DNA of 64,000 bases, taken from the NCBI RefSeq assembly GCF_003589595.1, contig NW_020653391.1:4489579-4553578 (forward strand), written 5' to 3'. The notes beneath the pieces are model-generated. The model was not told the origin of the DNA and ran no database searches. It worked only from the letters and a program-made list of their open reading frames with translations. Shown here one piece after another: positions 10,332 through 21,148 of this stretch. This DNA comes from Hyposmocoma kahamanoa (Eukaryota; Arthropoda; Insecta; Lepidoptera; Cosmopterigidae). The number at the start of each line of letters is the position of its first letter. Within the stretch, counting starts at the first letter, position 1. The position numbers and the translations under genes were made by a program.

Positions 10332-10605
10332 TTACGTGGTACGGACCAAGTGTTCAAAATGTCCACCGTTTTCCACAATCCATAGTCTAGCACGGCATAG
10401 TAAATTTTGTTTTAAATTGTACAACACAATCACATTTTGTCTCACAGTATAAAATGCTGAGATAATCCTCTCACGCAACACTTCAACACTGTTCACCTCC
10501 TCTGCGTAAACTTCGATTTGGGAACATTTCAATGGCTTGCCTCACACTATCACTACTTATTGCGTAAAGTCGCACCATCTCGGTCAATTCGACGTTAGAA
10601 TAAAT
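10332..10605 (-). pseudogene. Internally deleted IS630/Tc1-type transposase
   Basis: Read on the minus strand, the upstream part gives IYSNVELTEMVRLYAISSDS then VRQAIEMFPNR, which resembles the N-terminal helix-turn-helix found in DUF4817-type insect transposons. After only a few codons and a frame change, it becomes EVNSVEVLRERIISAF, then LLCRARLWIVENGGHFEHLV and a stop. The G(G)HFEHL ending is the usual C-terminus of the same transposases. The DDE catalytic core is absent. This is therefore an internal deletion derivative that joins the N- and C-termini, a form that could in principle have been mobilised in trans. No terminal repeats were identified. Confidence 0.65.
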
Positions 10606-11462
10606 ATCCAATTTGCGGCGATCGGGCGAGCGGAAGTACAAATAATTTACGTGTCCTCGTTAGATCAAGGTCGCGCGTGCTATTTCGCGTATGCGCTTGC
10701 GCCCCCACCCCCGACCTGTGCTTTGTTTTTCGCCGCCGTCCCCACCCGCCGCTGCGTCGGAGCAATAATAGTGATGTGCATAGATTTCGATAACTAATGT
10801 TGTTCTCAAGTAGTAGTCGATAAAAAAAAATTCTAAATATTTTTTGTAAAGTTTAAGTTCATTAGTTTATTATTCCTTTAGGTTCAGAATCAGAAATAAA
10901 ATGCACTCTATGATTTGATTACGTCCCATTTTCAAATATACAGTCTGTATAACTTAAAAACTTAAATAGACAGTTAAGAAGCAACTGTTCTCTCACTGAG
11001 TTACCGTACCAAAGCTTTATATAAACCGCGGTAATAAATTGACAATATCAATTCAGTCAATGTTTGTTCAATTACCAGAACGGCCTTCGAACAGTAAGCT
11101 GCAATTGTATTCATACCGGTTATTTCAAACTAATACAGCGTACAACTACTACATCTTTAATACGTAAACAGTATTACAACACAGTAGGATGCCTTTCATA
11201 TTAATTTATCCAACCGCAGGAAGTGGTAATCCCGCTCTGTCCAATAAAGGTGGCAAGCCGGCTTAACCCGGTCTTTCACTACGCAACAATTGTCACATTG
11301 CACAAAATGAGGCGCAACCACAATCTTCTTTTGTTTAGTGTCTTTTTTTTGTTGCCTAGTGAACATTCGTCTTTTTTAGCAAAAATTTATATATTTGTTG
11401 AATTGTCAGCAAAGTGTTGTTTATTTGGTATAAGTGACAAATATCTCTGACAGTAACAGGTG
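10606..11462. other. Fak intron with a GC-rich patch
   Basis: Positions 10640-10770 are GC-rich (CCCCCACCCCCGACC, CGCCGCCGTCCCCACCCGCC) and adjoin the transposase relic, so they may be its terminal region. The remainder is AT-rich with no recognised feature. Confidence 0.35.
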
Positions 11463-11680
11463 TAATAACGATCAAGGGTCGTGTTTAATAAATCTCGACA
11501 ATTAGAAAACTATTGCACTAATAGGAAATGAATGGTACCGGTTCACTGACCAACCGTGACCATGGGATCTGTAAACGGCCTGAAACGTTGTTTGACCAAA
11601 TATACGCGATTTAAATCCGGAAAAGTAGTCATTTCCTATGTGTAACAATCGCGAAAACCTAAGAACTCGATATTGTACAA
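11463..11680. repeat. Dispersed repeat family R3
   Basis: The left part (GGTCGTGTTTAATAAATCTC, ACTATTGCACTAATAGGAAA) is almost identical to 16657-16735. The right part (ATATACGCGATTTAAATCCG, TGTGTAACAATCGCGAAAAC) recurs at 27795-27885 and in reverse at 20375-20443, with weaker copies near 19800-19900, 21765-21850 and 22545-22660. The family is unclassified. The copy near 20.4 kb runs into an assembly gap. Confidence 0.6.
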
Positions 11681-12754
11681 TACTCCGTCCAACCATTTAT
11701 TTAACTTTTGTCATATTTACTTGTTACTGCTTAATTTTTATTGATATTTGCAAAGGCAGAATAACAAAGTTGAAACAGCTATCAATAATCATACGAGTAG
11801 AAGGTATTGAGCATAATTTTATTTGTTGTTTGTCGGTAACTTGTAAGTCTTTTAATGTCCTCTACTTAGCCAGTAGAATTAATATGATGTGTCACATTTT
11901 ATTTCTGGGTATGAATGTTTCTACTTATTTAAATTGCAGCCCTTTTCTTACTCATAGCATACAGTCATATCTAATTTTATATGCTATAATTACTTTTCCA
12001 CCTTAATGGCTAATAATAAAAAACTTTTAACTGATGGTCCCCAGGTTCTCTTAGTAAAAATCACAATGACCTTATTTTTGCAAGGAATATCACTCACTGG
12101 ATATGTTAGCCATTAATGAAACGTGGTTGCGACCAAATGAGGAAGGTAGAGCCCCGGCTCTGCTTGGTTATAGGTTGATTAGCATACCAAGACTATTAAA
12201 CATTCGCAATGGGCGTGGTGGTGGCGTGGCTTTCTTTGTCAGAAAAAATATTAGAGCTAGGGTTTGGCAGCATCCTCAATGCTCATCAGTTGAACAGGTC
12301 TGGTTGAAAGTTAACATTAATGGTAGCAAGATTTTTTTGGACACAGTTTATCGACCTCGTTGGTTAAGTGTTGATATTTTCTAGAATGCTTTGTCTGATT
12401 CTGTCAGTTCTTTGGGACTGTGTGACGGTTTAATATTGCTTGGCGATTTTAATATTGACTTGTTGGTACCAGATAGTATAAATTCCGTAAAAATTTTTGG
12501 TTTCATTAGTATTCATAATTTGAAGCAAGTTGTTGCATCTCCAACTCATTTTACTGACCATTGCGAGACTCTCTTAGACGTTGTGTGTACGGATGTTCTC
12601 CCGCGAAGTGTTAAAACTGACATGGTTGTATGGTTGTTGGTTGTGTAAACTAGCAAATCGTGGCATGATTATCTGCGAATATAGTTTCAAGGTGCCGACA
12701 ATTCCTCCAAAATTAATTAGTTATAGGCCTTTAAAGATCAATATTATAATATTA

Positions 12755-14034
12755 GGGGTTAAAGTATGAAATTGCCGTTTTATTGCAATAGGTTCTTTGA
12801 ATTTTCATAGAATCTTGATGGTTTGAGGTTTTCGAATGAAACTTTTTTCAAATGGTTTCTGTGATTTTTTTTTTTTAAATTTGAAACATTTTAATATCGA
12901 CTTTCAATTGTTTTTGTTATTCAATTTAGACAAGAAAGATGGATACTGCGAAAATTCGAGTGATTTTTGAATACGAGTTCCGACGCGGAACTAACGCGGC
13001 AGAAGCAGCCCGCAATATCAATGCTGCGTTTGGAGAGGGGTCTACTAATGAACGCACCGTGCGATTTTGGTTTAAACGCTTTCGTGATGGAAATTTCGAC
13101 TTAAAGAACGAGTCACGAGGAAGACCGCCCACACAGGTGAATAACGATGAATTAAGAGAGATAGTGGAAGCCGATCCTAGTCAAACTACCCAGGAATTAG
13201 CGGCATGGTTTAACGTTACCTTACCCACAATATTGACTCACTTGCGTCAAATCAATAAAATAAAAAAATACGAAAAATGGGTGCCTCATGATTTGACTGA
13301 TCTGCAGAAAGAAACGCGTGTTGAAACTTGTGTTGCCTTGTTGAACCGGTACAGAAATGAAGGAATATTGGATCGAATTGTAACATGTGATGAAAAGTGG
13401 ATTCTTTATGATAACCGGGAAAGAAAAATGCAATGGCTGACCCCAGGTCAAATGCCACAACAGTGTCCTAAAGCAAAACTTACCGGTAAAAAGGTAATGG
13501 TAACTGTTTGGTGGTCTCAGCATGGTGTTATTCACTATAGTTTTCTCCGATCTGGTCAAGCAATAACGGCAGATGTCTATTGTGCCGAACTCCGAACCAT
13601 GTTGACAAAACTAGCAGTAAAACAGCCCCGACTCATGAATCGATTTTCACCATTATTGCTCCACGACAACGCGAGACCTCACACAGCACGAGAAACCATT
13701 TTGACCCTTCAGGAACTGCAGTTAGAAACCATTCGTCATCCTCCGTATTCACCAGACCTTGCTCCAACGGACTACCATTTTTTTTCGTGATTTGGACAAT
13801 TATCTACGTGACAAGAAGTTTTCTTCCCAGGAGGCAGTACAAAATGCTTTCACACAGTTTGTGCAGTCTAGATCGTCGGAGTTCTATCGCAAAGGCATTA
13901 ATAACCTTTCCATTAGATGGCAGCAATGTATAGATAATAATGGCAACTATTTTGATTAAATAAATTTGTTAAAAATTTAAAAAATAAACAATTTAGATTT
14001 TCAGTACAAATCGGCAATTTCATACTTTAACCCC
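12755..14034 (+). mobile_element. Mariner transposon with TA target duplication
   Basis: A 1,280-bp element bounded by TA on both sides (12753-12754 and 14035-14036). The left end GGGGTTAAAGTATGAAATTG and the right end CAATTTCATACTTTAACCCC are exact inverted repeats, and the match extends to about 23 bp before mismatches. Between them lies one transposase ORF. Size, TA duplication and terminal repeats are all as expected for the mariner family. It is inserted into the LINE at 12000-16085, so it is younger than that element. Confidence 0.96.
12939..13959 (+). pseudogene. Mariner DD34D transposase, one frameshift
   Basis: The ORF starts at the ATG at 12939 and reads through residue 282 before a frameshift; the remaining 55 or so codons continue in the next frame to a stop at 13957-13959, giving about 339 residues against the usual 345. 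Residues 1-110 form the paired helix-turn-helix DNA-binding region. The linker WVPHDL is at 114-119. The catalytic triad is visible as CDEKW (D151), LLHDNARPH (D243) and SPDLAPTDYHFF (D278), with 34 residues between the last two: DD34D. The frameshift lies in a run of eight T (13778-13785); seven would keep the frame. The rest of the ORF is open, so the copy is recent or the run is a sequencing or assembly error. Confidence 0.95.
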
Positions 14035-16095
14035 TATTATTAATCTCAGTAAATTTAATTATGACCTTAAACTTTTACCATGGTTTAGAGTATCCGACTG
14101 TTACAATATTGATGAAATGGTATCTTTGTTCAATACACTACTTCTCAATTTGTATGATGTTCATGCTCCAATTAAGACAATACGAATTAAAAAACAGTCA
14201 TATCCCTGGGTCACTAACACCATAAAACATATGATGAATCTGAGAAATGAAGCCCATATGCGTTACATAGGAACTAAAAATGAGTCCCATAGAGAATATT
14301 ACAGGCAATTGAAAAATTCAGTTAATTCTTTATTCTATGAAAAACGTGCTTATTTTAATCATAATGTTAATAATCAAACAAAACTTAAAATCACGTATTC
14401 TCACTCCAAAATCAGATATGGTAGGGATACCCACCTCTCTTCTGCTGAAGATATAAATAAATATTTCGTAGACCTGACTGGTTCTAATAAGTTAATTTGA
14501 CTGATTTTATTTATTATGAGTTGCGTAGATTTGGTTCTTTTATATTTAATATAAATTGTGTATTGAATGAATGTATATTGAAAATACTTGGCTCTTTGAA
14601 ATCTAATGCTCAAGGTTTTGATGGAATTAGTTAAGATATGCTTATGTTCCTAATACGCTTGCTGCAATTACATCTATAGTGAACTGGTCTATTATCACAT
14701 GCACTTTCCCCAAACAAGGGAAAACATCCATAGTATAGCCCCTTCCAAAGACCTCAAATCCTTCCACATTTAAAGATCTCAGGCCGATTAGTATCCTCCC
14801 TTGTTTGGCAAAGGTCTTGGAAAAAGTAGTTTACCAGCAGCTTATTGTTTATTTAAAGGATAATAATATTCTCCCTCAAATACAGTCTGGATTCAGAACG
14901 AGTAGGAGCAGGCTACTACTTTGTTCGAGGTTACAAGTAATTTTCTTGAAGCGCAAGATTTAGGGTTGTACACTGTTTCAGTACTATTGGATTTTTCTCG
15001 TGCTTTTGACATTTTAAATTTACCTCTTTTAGTTTCTAAATTGCTATATCATGGATTTGAATCTGCAGTTAAATAGTTCCACAGTTATTTACACGACCGA
15101 CAACAAATAGTAAAATTGTGCAATTCCAATGGCTCTGTAGCATTTTCTTCTGCGTTACACGTGGTGTACCGCAAGGATCCATCCTTGGACCTCTATGGTA
15201 GTCTCTATAGTGCTGACATCATAAATTGTGTTAAACATTGTAAAATACATCTATATGCTGATGATGTTCAGCTTTAACTTTCCTATAGACATGAAGATAT
15301 TGAATCGGTTGTAAGGAAAATTAATGAAGATTTAGGTAATATCTACAACTGGTCGTCCAGAAATTGCTTAAAGTCAAACCCGGACAAATCTAAATTTATG
15401 ATACTAGGTTCTAGGCAGCAGGTTGCTAAATCTTTCTAGGTTTCTTATTCTCTAGCCATTATATTGAATGTCAAGGTTATTGAAACCTCGGCGATAGTAA
15501 GAAATTTAGGGGTGCTAATGGATTCCGAATTAAGATTTGAGAAGCACATTCAGGAGATAGTAAGTAACTGCTTCTATCGCTTGAAAGTACTTTACATGGT
15601 ACGCAGGTTTCTAAGCATTGAACTCCGCATTAATCTTGTAGAGTTTCTGGTACTTTCCAAATTCAATTATGCACACACCGTATATGGTCCACGACTCCTA
15701 GCTAAAACTAAAAACCTAGTGCAACGCGTACAGAATGCCAGTACCAGATTTTGTTTTGATGTTCCTAGTAGAGGTCATGTTACACCATTCATCAATCATG
15801 CGAAATTGTTGAATATGTCATCTAGGAGATCGGTTCATTTTGCATCTTTACTCTTCAGTATAGTGAAAATATGCAAGTCTTTTTATCTGTACAATAAACT
15901 TACCTGGTCCTCTCGAACACAAAAGTTGTGTCCTCTTTCGCGTGGTGTTATTCTCAAAGTACCTCCGCATAAAACAACTACCTTTAACGGTAGTTTCAAA
16001 TATGTGGCCGCTAAAATATGGAATAATATTCCCCCTCCCCTGCGCAACCTGTCATTTTATATTATAACCTGTCATGTTCCTAACTAGTGCAGTAT

Positions 16096-16204
16096 CGGTG
16101 GGTAACCGATGGATGCACCTCGCGTCCGATCGGCTGGTCTGGAAATCTTTAGGAGACGCCTATGTTCAGCAGTGGACCTCTTCCGGCTGATATGATGATG
16201 ATGA
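16096..16204 (+). mobile_element. RTE-type LINE 3' end in the LINE tail
   Basis: Encodes NRWMHLASDRLVWKSLGDAY then VQQWTSSG and a stop, followed by TATGATGATGATGA. The same tail occurs at 48924-49178 (NRWMHVASDRLVWKSLGEAC). Flanking sequences AGTGCAGTAT (16086-16095) and AGTGCTGTAT (16205-16214) match at nine of ten positions, consistent with a decayed target duplication. It is a separate, 5'-truncated insertion at the 3' end of the older LINE. Confidence 0.75.
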
Positions 16205-16656
16205 AGTGCTGTATTTCATATATACTTCATATACATTCAATTCATGTGGGTGTTCATTCAATCGCGACGTGCTCTTTAGCTCAGATATTTATCGAGCCAA
16301 CAGATTGTGTAACGAAGATTATTCAAATTGTTAAATTTTGGTACCGGTCTAATAAATTATAACGAAATGAAATAAATAATAAATAATTATAATAAATTCT
16401 CACTGTTTATTATAATGAATGGTCGGATTCCTCTCCATATGAACTGGAATCATCACTTGAATCTTCATTAACATTAATTATTAATTTTTGAGTATCTTCT
16501 TTATGGAACCCGCTCACATTCATGATTATAACTTTTTCATAAATAAAATCGATTATTATAAAAAATCGAATCGGAAACGCATTAGGACACCACTAAATGG
16601 ATTAGAATTCGAGCTGTCAAAAGTTAAATAAATGGTTAGGCGGAGTTTAATAGATG

Positions 16657-16735
16657 TAATAATGATCGAAGGTCGTGTTTAATAAATCTCGACAATTACA
16701 AAACTATTGTACTAATAGGAAATGAAACTATTTTC
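16657..16735. repeat. R3 partial copy
   Basis: Nearly identical over about 65 bp to 11465-11535 (GGTCGTGTTTAATAAATCTC, ACTAATAGGAAATGAA). Both lie in Fak introns. Confidence 0.7.
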
Positions 16736-16872
16736 CGCATTTATTAACTTGCTTTTAACACGAAATTATGCCCTGAACGAGTGGCAAAACGCGTAGACCC
16801 TTTCACGCATAAACATTATGTGTGAATTATTTTGCAATGAAAGAAAATTATATTCATTTAATAGTAACTCAC

Positions 16873-17057
16873 CTTGCCCGTTGTAAGCCGCCGTGCTCTT
16901 AACGCGTAGCATGAGGCGTAGACGCGTTCGCTCGTAGCTAACCGCGTGGCGAGACATCGTAGCACGGCACGCACGTCTTCGTCGGGTGAGGCCCTCACTA
17001 CGTTGAAGCCCCCATTTGGAAGGTGGATTTTCAACGTCGATTGGTCACCGGCTGCTG
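16873..17057 (-). CDS. Fak: Fak exon 2: start of FERM F1 lobe
   Basis: Minus-strand exon of 185 nt between TTTTTACAG and a GTGAGT donor. The acceptor lies in CAGCAGCAG, so the true start could be 3 or 6 nt later. Two bases complete the codon from the upstream exon, then 61 codons follow and the exon ends in phase 0. It encodes STLKIHLPNGGFNVVRASPD, then DVRAVLRCLATRLATSERVY and ASCYALRARRLTTGK. FAK has LKVFHYF......VRG.IQKIVDSHKVKHVACYGFRLSHL in this place. Read through to exon 3 it gives TTGK-IRWIHQD, which suits the family. The exon is strongly GC-rich and CpG-rich. Confidence 0.88.
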
Positions 17058-17610
17058 CTGTAAAAGATAAAGAACATACATATAATAGTGTAGACGAAGG
17101 TTTTTGTTATACTGTTGATTTAGTATCGTTCCCACTTACGAATAACTCTAGTTTTAAGTGTTCTGAGGATATTTCGCTTATGAAACCAAATTACTGTCGT
17201 AACTCAGACATGATAGAATTGAGAAAGCACGATGTCAAAATGTAATAAATTCCTGAATGAATTTTATTCCGAATAATGGGATTATTTTTATTTACTTAAT
17301 ATCCACTCACAAAGGAGAATATTAAATTTGTTCCATTCAGAAAATGTTTGATCTTTCAATCCCCTTTTCTCAATACCATTATTTTTGAGTTATACTAAAA
17401 AAGTTTGTATAAAAAATACCTTGCCAGTGGCAGAAACGCTAACCGCAAAAGAACAAACAAAAATTAACTGACAATATATTATCAATAATCTCATTGCATA
17501 TTATACTTCGATAATAAGACGATGCAAGAGAAAGAAAATCGAAATTCAAATAAACAAGATGGCCACCGACATGACATGACAAGATCGCATGGATTAAAAA
17601 AATGGTGAAG
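17058..17610. other. Fak intron, nothing recognised
   Basis: AT-rich sequence with no supported exon or repeat. Confidence 0.4.
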
Positions 17611-17960
17611 TTTTTTTTTAATATCAAGTGGCGGGACGAACACTTGTTCGTCGTCGTCGAACACTTGTTATAAATTCAAGTGACGGGACAAATAAGTGGT
17701 GCGCCTGATGGTAAGGTACACGCCTGTCCGTAACAGTCGCAGAGCCACTCAGAGCTTTAAATCGCAAAGAACTGAGGGGCACTGCCACTGCGCCCGTCAC
17801 CCTGAGACATAAGTTGACAAGTCCCATGTGTCTGTAATTTCACTCGTACCCTTACCCTTTAAAAACCGGAACACAGTAATGCTGACATAACTGCTTAGCG
17901 GCAAAAATAGGTGGCAGTACTATCCTGGACGAACTCTTTCACAAGGAGCTCTACTGCTAC
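17611..17960 (-). repeat. R1 copy 3, near full length
   Basis: Starts with a T-run (the A tail in reverse) and ends at CTCTACTGCTAC. The tail region carries an internal partial duplication (CGAACACTTGTTCGTC... CGAACACTTGTTATAAATTC). Otherwise the block order follows the R1 consensus. Confidence 0.85.
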
Positions 17961-18148
17961 TAAAAACTTTTGACATACATTCATTAGCCAAACCACAAAC
18001 ACATTTTAGCCGCCATTATCTCAAAACTATGATCATGTTGGTTAACACGTTATTGCTTATCAGCATGCAATGTAGTTATAATGCTGTTTCTGTTTTGCAT
18101 TTGTGATGCCAAACAAACGTGTTATAAAGAAGTGGTGTCTGTATTTAC

Positions 18149-18258
18149 CGTGTGCATGGGCCGCGTTGTGCGGCTGTCGTTTGGGCGACCCCGCCGGCGC
18201 AGGCTGCATCGCGCGCGCTAGCGGTTCCCCACACCGCCCCCCGCCTTCCGGTTCATGG
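18149..18258 (-). CDS. Fak: Fak start-proximal exon
   Basis: Minus-strand exon of 110 nt, very GC-rich, between TTTTGTTGCAG and a GTAAAT donor. It ends in phase 1 (G), which joins to CA of the next exon as GCA. One frame is open through the whole exon: an ATG at 18209 starts MQPAPAGSPKRQPHNAAHAH and leads directly into the FERM domain, while the preceding codons (HEPEGGGRCGEPLARA) are also open. Translation may therefore start at 18209, giving 302 codons in this window. Alternatively the exon is internal and continues an upstream coding exon. The first base is the third position of a codon in this frame, so an upstream exon would have to end in phase 2, as the exon at 52376-52443 does. Confidence 0.75.
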
Positions 18259-18637
18259 CTGCAACAAAATGTACTTTTTACCATAAAGAAAATAATGATA
18301 TTGGAAATAATTTTTAAACTACAGTAGTTTATGTGACTGTTACATAATGAAAGGCATTAAAATACAAGTGTAGGTTTATGAAACGAGCCGATAGGCGAGA
18401 TTCATAAAAATATCACACGAGTGTTTTAAAGCCTAATTATGTATAGTTAATTAGTTACATACACTGCTTGATCTATACACATATTTTAAGCTCTTTAAGA
18501 TGTGTTCAGGATCCGCATGCTACGATTGGCGAAATGGCGGCAAATAAAAAGTTTTCTCTCGCATGTGTTTTTATTTAATTCATAGACAAACTAGAGTCGA
18601 CCCCAACTACCATATCGTTCGACATCAAGTTTTAATT

Positions 18638-18868
18638 AACTGCCTCAGTGGCCGAACGGTTACCACGGTCGGACTGCCACCCAGAGGTCCCAGGTTCGAT
18701 TCCCGGGTCGGGAGAAATGTTTGTATGGCCTACATTTATTTCTCTCGTGAGTTTGGGTGTAATTTGTGGTTGTCTATGTGTGTGTCCATGGCACTCGCGA
18801 CACAGGGTTTCCCTAGTGCGGGGCCATATTGAGTGTGTGCGTTATTATTATTAATATTATTATTATAA
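18638..18868 (+). mobile_element. tRNA-derived SINE, family S1, copy 1
   Basis: Head AACTGCCTCAGTGGCCGAAC with A box, then a B box in CCCAGGTTCGATTCCCGGGT, a unique body (TTTATTTCTCTCGTGAGTTT, TTTGTGGTTGTCTATGTGTG) and an (ATT)n tail. A near-identical copy is at 53278-53501. The structure is that of a Pol III SINE with microsatellite tail. Confidence 0.9.
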
Positions 18869-18894
18869 CAAGTAACGTGTGAAATTTGTCAAAA

Positions 18895-19030
18895 TGGTTT
18901 GCCATTGATATTTCATTTCGAATAAAACTTCATTTCGACTGATATTAGAATTGAGGTCGAATGAAATTGTTTTGTTTTTCAGAGATATTCGAAATTTGAA
19001 TGTCATAATAAAATCGAATTTGATGTTACT
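18895..19030 (+). repeat. Repeat pair member (with 54400-54535)
   Basis: About 130 bp shared with 54400-54535, for example CATTTCGAATAAAA, CGACTGATATTAGAAT and TTTTGTTTTTCAGAGAT. The family is unknown. Each lies not far downstream of an S1 SINE (18638 and 53278), so the two may have been copied together. Confidence 0.65.
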
Positions 19031-19374
19031 AGGATGGAAAAAAAATAAAAGAAATAAGTGCTCTACGAATGCTCAGCGAATTTTGTTTATTATATTTACT
19101 TTATTTATTTAAGACAAGCAACAAGTCATACATTTAATACATGCAATTTTCTGATTATGCAATAAAGAGCTGACTCAATTAAAGGTTGCCACAACATGCA
19201 ACTATCGAAGATAACTAATTATTTATATACATATACGAGTATAAAGTTAGTGACACTTTTATTACATAACATGTAGTACAATATATAACATACATATAGA
19301 AAAATATGATTGAATTTGATTTGAATTGAATTAAATTGGTTTTGTTTTGGGTTTTACGATTGGCGTTCCTATCC

Positions 19375-19455
19375 TATAGGGTCCTGGCAGAATACCAGCG
19401 TCGCGGACAGCCGCGTCATTTATGCTGAGTCAGCGCCTTTTCACTGCCATGTTCC
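19375..19455 (+). repeat. Repeat fragment with TGCTGAGTCAGCGCC
   Basis: Contains GGTCCTGGCAGAATACCAGC, TGCTGAGTCAGCGCCTTTTC and GCCATGTTCCAAGGGAG. A weaker relative (TCTGGCAGAAAGATGCTGAG) is at 61090-61120. It looks like an interspersed repeat; no coding content. Confidence 0.4.
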
Positions 19456-19894
19456 AAGGGAGATATTAGTAGAATATATATATTACTGTGTTACGTCTAA
19501 GTTAATGTCTGTATCATGTGTTCGCGTATGTATTTGTCAGGGTCGTGAATCAAGATTTTATCTATCTAAACTTACAAATGGGAAGAAAAGTGAGATGTTA
19601 ACGGCACGTGTGTTAAATAATGACTTGTACAACTACTACTTGTAATTATATTGCATTACGAAGACAAATGATGTTACCACAGTTACAGCTCACGTAAAAA
19701 CAGTCCCGTAGAGCTGTTTGGTAACAAGTTAACGATGCATGATGCTGATGATTATTAGACTTCTAGCATGAGACTAAGTTGCTAAGAGTGTGTGCGCGAA
19801 AAAAAAAAATCATATCGAGTTCCACATTTTCGCGATTATCACTTACATACAATATTTTTTCCGAATTTAAAATCGCGAATATTTGTTTTTTTTT

Positions 19895-20300
19895 TCTAAC
19901 ATATGGTTGTCTAACCTGGTCGCTGACAAGAGAGAGCACAGAAAATCTAGAGATATGCCAACATAGCATGGAAAAAATATAATGAACACGAGAAGTATGT
20001 AAGACAGAAATAGCGTCAGATCAATGCGACTTAGAACAATGGTACAGGATGTCTAGATCTACTTAAGGAAGTTGAAGTGGTTTTAAGCTGGACATATCTT
20101 GAGGGAGACTGGAAAATGCACCAGAAACATAACAAAGTGGTACCCAAGAGAAGGCAAATGCAGACAGGGAAGGCAAAGGAAAAGATGGGAAGATGATTTA
20201 CAATTGGTAGCAGGCCATTTCTGGCAACGACAGACACAGGACTAGGAGAACTGGAAGTCTCTGGAGGAGGCCTATGTCGAAAGGCAAGCTGATGAAGTGG
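19895..20300 (+). pseudogene. RTE-type LINE relic, C-terminal part
   Basis: Begins with the thumb motif TYGCLTWSLTRESTENLEIC then QHSMEKI, followed by frame changes. From about 20170 it reads RQRKRWEDDLQLVAGHFWQR, QTQD, a stop, then ENWKSLEEAYVERQADE. The RW.DDL..VAG..W...AQD...WK.LEEA.V.RQ string is the standard C-terminus of RTE-clade ORFs in Lepidoptera. At least one nonsense codon and frameshifts show it is dead. An R3 fragment and an assembly gap follow. Confidence 0.8.
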
Positions 20301-20443
20301 AGTAATTTAATTATAGAAAAATGTTGCACGCAGGATCACAATGAATTATTAATCTTGAAACTATTTCAGTATTTAGGAAATGAAACTATTTTTCCGGATT
20401 TAAATCGCGTATATTTGTTTTTTCAAACAAACCGACGTTTCGG

Positions 20444-20843
20444 NNNNNNNNNNNNNNNNNNNNNNNNNNNNNNNNNNNNNNNNNNNNNNNNNNNNNNNNN
20501 NNNNNNNNNNNNNNNNNNNNNNNNNNNNNNNNNNNNNNNNNNNNNNNNNNNNNNNNNNNNNNNNNNNNNNNNNNNNNNNNNNNNNNNNNNNNNNNNNNNN
20601 NNNNNNNNNNNNNNNNNNNNNNNNNNNNNNNNNNNNNNNNNNNNNNNNNNNNNNNNNNNNNNNNNNNNNNNNNNNNNNNNNNNNNNNNNNNNNNNNNNNN
20701 NNNNNNNNNNNNNNNNNNNNNNNNNNNNNNNNNNNNNNNNNNNNNNNNNNNNNNNNNNNNNNNNNNNNNNNNNNNNNNNNNNNNNNNNNNNNNNNNNNNN
20801 NNNNNNNNNNNNNNNNNNNNNNNNNNNNNNNNNNNNNNNNNNN
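20444..20843. other. Assembly gap (400 N)
   Basis: Exactly 400 N, a nominal scaffold gap. The left flank is an R3 repeat fragment ending ACCGACGTTTCGG, so the gap probably reflects a repeat that could not be assembled. Confidence 0.99.
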
Positions 20844-20940
20844 AACTCGATATTTCAGTATTTATTAGTTTTCAATTGGAAATGTATGTCTATTATTTTT
20901 AGTTATTTTAATATTTTTTAATGAATTATACTGTATATTT

Positions 20941-21148
20941 AATCGACTTAAAAATAGGAGGAGGTTGTCAATTTGACTGTCTTTTATTGTATGTATGTTA
21001 CGCGATAGTTACATTTGTGAACCGATTTTGATGATTTTTTTTGTGTTGGCAAGAGGGTACTTCAGAGAGGTACCATTTAAATTTGAAGAAAATATTCGGT
21101 GGAATAAGGGTGGCAAACTAGGGGATGAATGAATTTTCAGGTCGGTTT
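20941..21148 (-). repeat. R2, copy 3 (internally deleted)
   Basis: Reverse R2 copy from AATCGACTTAAAAATAGGAG to CAGGTCGGTTTTTT. It retains both inverted ends but lacks the block with ACCGATTTCAATAAAACT. Confidence 0.75.

Larger units (their letters stand above)
12000..16085 (+). mobile_element. LINE (endonuclease + reverse transcriptase), mariner-interrupted
   Basis: A decayed non-LTR retrotransposon ORF2. The apurinic-type endonuclease segment starts near 12080 (LDMLAINETWLRPNEEGRAP, GRGGGVAFFVRKNIRAR) and continues at 12391-12648 with LILLGDFNIDLL. After the mariner (12755-14034) it resumes (14117-14500, SYPWVTNTIKHMMNLRNEAH) and then gives DLRPISILPCLAKVLEKVVY and QSGFRTSRS at 14770-14910. 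The palm motif LYADDVQL is at about 15248-15271. The C-terminal block 15464-16087 (LGVLMDSELRFEKHI, AAKIWNNIPPPLRNL) is intact over 200 codons. Many stops and frameshifts elsewhere mark it as dead. The motif order and EN type fit the CR1/L2/jockey-like groups; I cannot choose between them. Confidence 0.88.

Noticed and set aside
13221..13559. Minus-strand frames of 112 and 68 codons
   Set aside because: They are antisense shadows of the mariner transposase.
20274..20921. 215-codon plus-strand open frame
   Set aside because: It runs through the 400-N gap; its real parts are LINE and R3 debris.
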